Shown: piece by piece, positions 7,357-9,984 of the stretch
Layout: the number at the start of each line of letters is the position of its first letter
Position numbering within the stretch: the stretch's first letter is position 1
NCBI GenBank assembly: GCA_001805375.1
Contig: MHFY01000085.1
Coordinates: forward strand, 3,369 to 13,352
Length of the DNA stretch: 9,984 nt
Direction: 5' to 3'
Source: Omnitrophica WOR_2 bacterium GWA2_47_8
Lineage (GTDB): Bacteria > Omnitrophota > Gorgyraeia > Zapsychrales > GWA2-47-8
The notes under the pieces: generated by a model
What the model was told of the DNA's origin: nothing
The model's database searches: none
What the model saw: only the letters and a program-made list of their open reading frames with translations
Translations under genes and position numbers: made by a program

Positions 7357-7429
7357 GATTACACAGATCTAAAGGAAGGGTCGCACAGATAGAACAATCT
7401 GTGTAATCTTTTTTGAAATCGGTGTAATC
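7357..7429. repeat. GATTACAC-type inverted and direct repeats in the gap between dehydratase and radical SAM gene
   Basis: In the 96-base gap, GATTACACAGAT (7357-7368) and ATCTGTGTAATC (7397-7408) form a perfect 12-base inverted repeat with a 28-base loop. The loop holds another CACAGAT (7384-7390). GTGTAATC recurs at 7401-7408 and 7422-7429, exactly 21 bases apart, so on the minus strand two GATTACAC units are in tandem and one is inverted. A run of six T follows the second arm on the plus strand (7409-7414). Bidirectional structure is possible, but the T-run is on the side opposite to the operon. Repeats of this general GATTACAC/CTGTGTAATC look are, in my recollection, common intergenic elements in several uncultured bacterial groups. 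No coding region is supported here. Confidence 0.6.
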
Positions 7430-7433
7430 ATTT

Positions 7434-8999
7434 TCATAACGATAGTTTGCCGGCGGTCCATACCTGGAACTGCCGTTGCTTCCATTTCTCCGACCATGTT
7501 TTTTCACCGGAAGAAACAACGATCACTTTTTCTAAAAGTTCATTCCCCAGACCATCAATGGATATATTCTCGCTGATGATACGTCCCGCGTTAAAATCCA
7601 TGTCTTCGCGCATATTGCGGAAGGTGGAATCATTCGATGAAATTTTTATGATGGGGCAGATCGCGCTGCCGGTCGGCGTGCCGTTGCCGGTTGAAAAGCA
7701 CATGACCGTCGCGCCCGAAGCCGCGATGCCGGTCATCGACTCCAGGTCACTTCCCGGCCCCTGCATGATGCTTAATCCCTTTTTCGTGACCGTGTCACCG
7801 TATTCGACAATGTCCTCGATGGCGGTGGTGCCGCCTTTCATGACCGCGCCCAAACTCTTAACGTAATTATTGATCAATCCGCCGGAAATATTCTTGGGCA
7901 CTAAATTCGCCTGCAGGGTATAACCCATTCGCGCCGCCAACTCTTCATACCATTTTAGTTTTTCCTGAAACCGGTTCGCTACATCCAAGGAACGAAATCT
8001 GTTCAGCAGCATGCCGAATGTTCCCACCATTTCCGGAACTTCGGAAAGGATCGCCTTCCCGCCGGCAAAAATGACCTTATCCGCCACATTGCCGATCAAA
8101 GGATTGGCGGTGATACCGGAAAAAGAATCCGAAGACCCGCATTCGGTGCCGACCACGAGTTCGCTGATGGAAAACGGTTTGCGTTCGTTAGCATTGACTT
8201 CTTTTAAACGGTTTAAAATGATCTTCTTCGCGCCCTCGATGGTCTGCTGGGTGCCGCCGCTTTTCTGCACCGTGATCCAATCGATGGGCTTGAGATTTTC
8301 TTCACAGGTCGCTTTAAGATAGGTGTTCATCCGTTCGTAATTGGTCTGCTCACAGCCCAGGTCGATCAGGATGCACCCTCCGACATTGGGATGGCGGACA
8401 AAACCTTTGATCACGCGCAGGAAACGTTCGATCTGTACGGTTGAATCACATCCGCAGCCTTCGGTGTGCGGGATCGCCACAATGCCGTCGATATTCTTGT
8501 AATTTTTTAATGTTTCCGGATCGCTGTCCAGAGAACTGGCGACCTGAAGGGAAATTTCGCTCACGCACATTGAGGTCGGGACGACCAGATAATAATTGCG
8601 CGTACCCACCCGGCCGTCTTTTCGGGCAAACCCGGAAAATTTTTTATCTTTGTATTCCTTCTTTAACGGTGTCGCGGCCGGCGCGCTAAAATCTTTGGGG
8701 CTCACATCCGGCACGACGTTCTCGATATTCTCGGTGGTAACCGTTTGGCCTTTTTGGATGCCTTTGGACCTCGCGAAAGGATAGCCGTATTGCTTTAAAT
8801 ACTCACCGGATGAAATATCCTGGATCGCGAAACGGTGGCCCTTGCGCACGTAATCTTTTATTTCAAAGCCGCCGCCTTGCGCATCAACGCGCGTGCCGGC
8901 CTCGATATTTTCTTTGGCGATCGCCACCTGGTCCAAACCAGGCGCCATGATGATGGCGAGATCGTTCAAATGTTTGTCTGCGGTTTTGGTTATCATCAC
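7434..8999 (-). CDS. UxaA family altronate/galactarate dehydratase-like protein
   Basis: This 521-residue protein has the full architecture and length of the UxaA/GarD family (known members about 495-525). An N-terminal SAF-like domain spans roughly residues 13-95, then comes the two-part catalytic region. Family signatures are GFARKDGRVGTRN (123-135), HTEGCGCD (178-185), LGCEQTN (214-220), GTECGSSDSFSG (284-295) and CFSTGNGTPTGS (434-445). Characterised members use iron or another divalent metal to dehydrate sugar acids, for example D-altronate to 2-keto-3-deoxygluconate. There are no hexuronate-catabolism neighbours (no UxaB, UxaC or KdgK), so an anabolic sugar-acid substrate is plausible. 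The start is GTG at 8999 or the adjacent ATG at 8996. Both overlap the TGA stop of the ThDP gene, so the two proteins are translationally coupled and probably act in consecutive steps. Confidence 0.88.
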   Translation of the reverse strand: MMITKTADKHLNDLAIIMAPGLDQVAIAKENIEAGTRVDAQGGGFEIKDYVRKGHRFAIQDISSGEYLKQYGYPFARSKGIQKGQTVTTENIENVVPDVSPKDFSAPAATPLKKEYKDKKFSGFARKDGRVGTRNYYLVVPTSMCVSEISLQVASSLDSDPETLKNYKNIDGIVAIPHTEGCGCDSTVQIERFLRVIKGFVRHPNVGGCILIDLGCEQTNYERMNTYLKATCEENLKPIDWITVQKSGGTQQTIEGAKKIILNRLKEVNANERKPFSISELVVGTECGSSDSFSGITANPLIGNVADKVIFAGGKAILSEVPEMVGTFGMLLNRFRSLDVANRFQEKLKWYEELAARMGYTLQANLVPKNISGGLINNYVKSLGAVMKGGTTAIEDIVEYGDTVTKKGLSIMQGPGSDLESMTGIAASGATVMCFSTGNGTPTGSAICPIIKISSNDSTFRNMREDMDFNAGRIISENISIDGLGNELLEKVIVVSSGEKTWSEKWKQRQFQVWTAGKLSL

Positions 9000-9984
9000 T
9001 TTAAAGGTTCAATGGGTTTAACGATCATGTTCTCCGCGAATTCTTTGCGGTCTAAAAAGGGAAATAGGTCTTCTAACGGTTTGGCTGTGATCGAGCCGTC
9101 GGGTTTCTTCAACGAAGAAACGCGCGGGATCAAGGCCTGGTTTTCCGGCATCATAATTTCACAAAGGAATGGTCCCGGCTCTGCCAAAACAGAATCTATT
9201 TTTTCATCGAGTTCTTTTTGATCATTGATGCGCACGGCTTTGATCCCGTAAGCTCCGGCAAGTTTCACGAAGTCCGGTGAACCGACGCCGCTGCTGGGGT
9301 CAGAGCCGACGTATCTTCCAAAATGATTCTGCTGCATCAATTTTATGGTCAAATATCCGTTGTTATTGAACACGAATAAAAGGATCGGCAGTTTATACTG
9401 CGCCATGGTCATCAATTCCTGGATGTTCATCTGCAATCCGCCATCGCCGTTAATACAGATCGTTTTCTTTTTGTCATTGGCAAAACAAGCGCCGATCGTG
9501 CCCGGCAAACCAAAACCCATGGGCGCGTGGCCGCCGGAGGTGAAAAGCCTTTGCCCTTCTTTAATACGAAAGGTCTGCATCGTGCAGGTAAAACTCGTTC
9601 CCATGTCGGTACAGATCACAGCGTCTTTTTCTAATTTGTCAGAAAGCACATCAATAAAATGGAAGGAATTAATGCGGTCTTTGTTTTCTTTATATTCCGG
9701 CAGGACGACCGGGTATTTTTTCTTCCATCCCTTGCATCGGCTAAGCCAATCGGATTTATCGAACACGATATCTTCTTTTTGAATTTCAGAAATTAATTCC
9801 TGCATAAATAATTTCGCGTCGACTTTGATCGGCAGGTCCGCGTGCAGGGCCTTCTTTGTCGCTTCGGCGGGATCAATGTCGACCACAATTCTCTTCGCTT
9901 CTCTGGCGAAATGCGCGGCCTTGTATCCCATCATGCCGACGGATAACTTGGAACCGATGACCAGCAAAAGATCGGAATTCTGGA
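8996..9984 (-). CDS. Thiamine diphosphate-dependent enzyme, acetolactate synthase-like (C-terminal 328 residues; cut by right edge)
   Basis: Only the 3' part lies in the window; the frame is still open at the edge (QNSDLLLVIGSKLSV), so no start should be assigned. The fragment begins in the central domain of acetolactate synthase-like proteins (LLLVIGSKLSVGMMGY, then VVDIDPAE). It then contains the complete C-terminal cofactor domain: CTDMGTSFTC, GGHAPMGFGLPGTIGA, and the ThDP/Mg motif starting NGDGG and ending NNNGY, with the usual spacing of about 27 residues between GDG and NN. Family members decarboxylate a 2-keto acid and may transfer the bound carbanion to an acceptor. The ending PLEDLFPFLDRKEFAENMIVKP differs from housekeeping IlvB, as I recall it, and resembles ThDP enzymes of surface-sugar clusters. 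Its stop overlaps the UxaA-like start, supporting a shared pathway. Substrate and product are not readable here. Confidence 0.88.
   Translation of the reverse strand, partial: QNSDLLLVIGSKLSVGMMGYKAAHFAREAKRIVVDIDPAEATKKALHADLPIKVDAKLFMQELISEIQKEDIVFDKSDWLSRCKGWKKKYPVVLPEYKENKDRINSFHFIDVLSDKLEKDAVICTDMGTSFTCTMQTFRIKEGQRLFTSGGHAPMGFGLPGTIGACFANDKKKTICINGDGGLQMNIQELMTMAQYKLPILLFVFNNNGYLTIKLMQQNHFGRYVGSDPSSGVGSPDFVKLAGAYGIKAVRINDQKELDEKIDSVLAEPGPFLCEIMMPENQALIPRVSSLKKPDGSITAKPLEDLFPFLDRKEFAENMIVKPIEPLK

Noticed and set aside
7357..7414. Rho-independent terminator or short CRISPR-like array
   Set aside because: The T-run is again on the plus strand only, the loop is 28 bases, and the units are too short, too few and mixed in orientation for a CRISPR.
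7334..7519. 61-codon minus-strand ORF with repeated DYTD units
   Set aside because: It begins inside the UxaA-like gene in another frame, and its repeats are only the translation of the GATTACAC repeats.

Overview
The window is one densely packed, single-direction gene cluster. Everything that looks like a real gene lies on the minus strand, so transcription runs from the right edge to the left. In that order it holds: the C-terminal part of a thiamine diphosphate (ThDP) enzyme of the acetolactate-synthase type (8996-9984, cut by the window edge); a full-length altronate/galactarate dehydratase homologue of the UxaA family (7434-8999); a radical SAM protein with an N-terminal cobalamin-binding-type domain (5214-7337); a HemN-family radical SAM protein (3714-5177); a short-chain dehydrogenase/reductase (2790-3623); a second cobalamin-binding-type radical SAM protein (920-2827); a class I SAM-dependent methyltransferase (235-933); and the first 46 codons of an unrecognised small ORF (1-138).

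The genes overlap or are separated by fewer than 100 bases, and several starts overlap the preceding stop, so this is very probably one operon. Its promoter lies beyond the right edge. Good Shine-Dalgarno sequences precede three of the genes. The organism is bacterial with intermediate GC. Three radical SAM enzymes, two of them of the B12-binding type, among eight genes suggest an anaerobic, probably uncultured Gram-negative lineage such as Omnitrophota or a deltaproteobacterial-type group. This guess rests on gene style only.

Three gaps hold conspicuous palindromic DNA rather than genes: a GC-rich 80-base block at 146-225, a double hairpin at 3646-3708, and a GATTACAC-type repeat cluster at 7357-7429. 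The last two are followed by T-runs on the plus strand, the wrong side to terminate the operon. They look more like dispersed intergenic repeats than operon terminators.

The genes together suggest a biosynthetic pathway on an unusual small molecule, perhaps a sugar or sugar-acid unit. A dehydratase can make a 2-keto-3-deoxy acid, a ThDP enzyme can decarboxylate or extend a keto acid, and an SDR can adjust a hydroxyl or carbonyl. The three radical SAM enzymes and a methyltransferase could then carry out carbon-skeleton or methylation chemistry. No glycosyltransferase, nucleotide-sugar enzyme, polyketide or peptide gene is visible, so the product cannot be named. I do not recognise this exact gene set as a described system.
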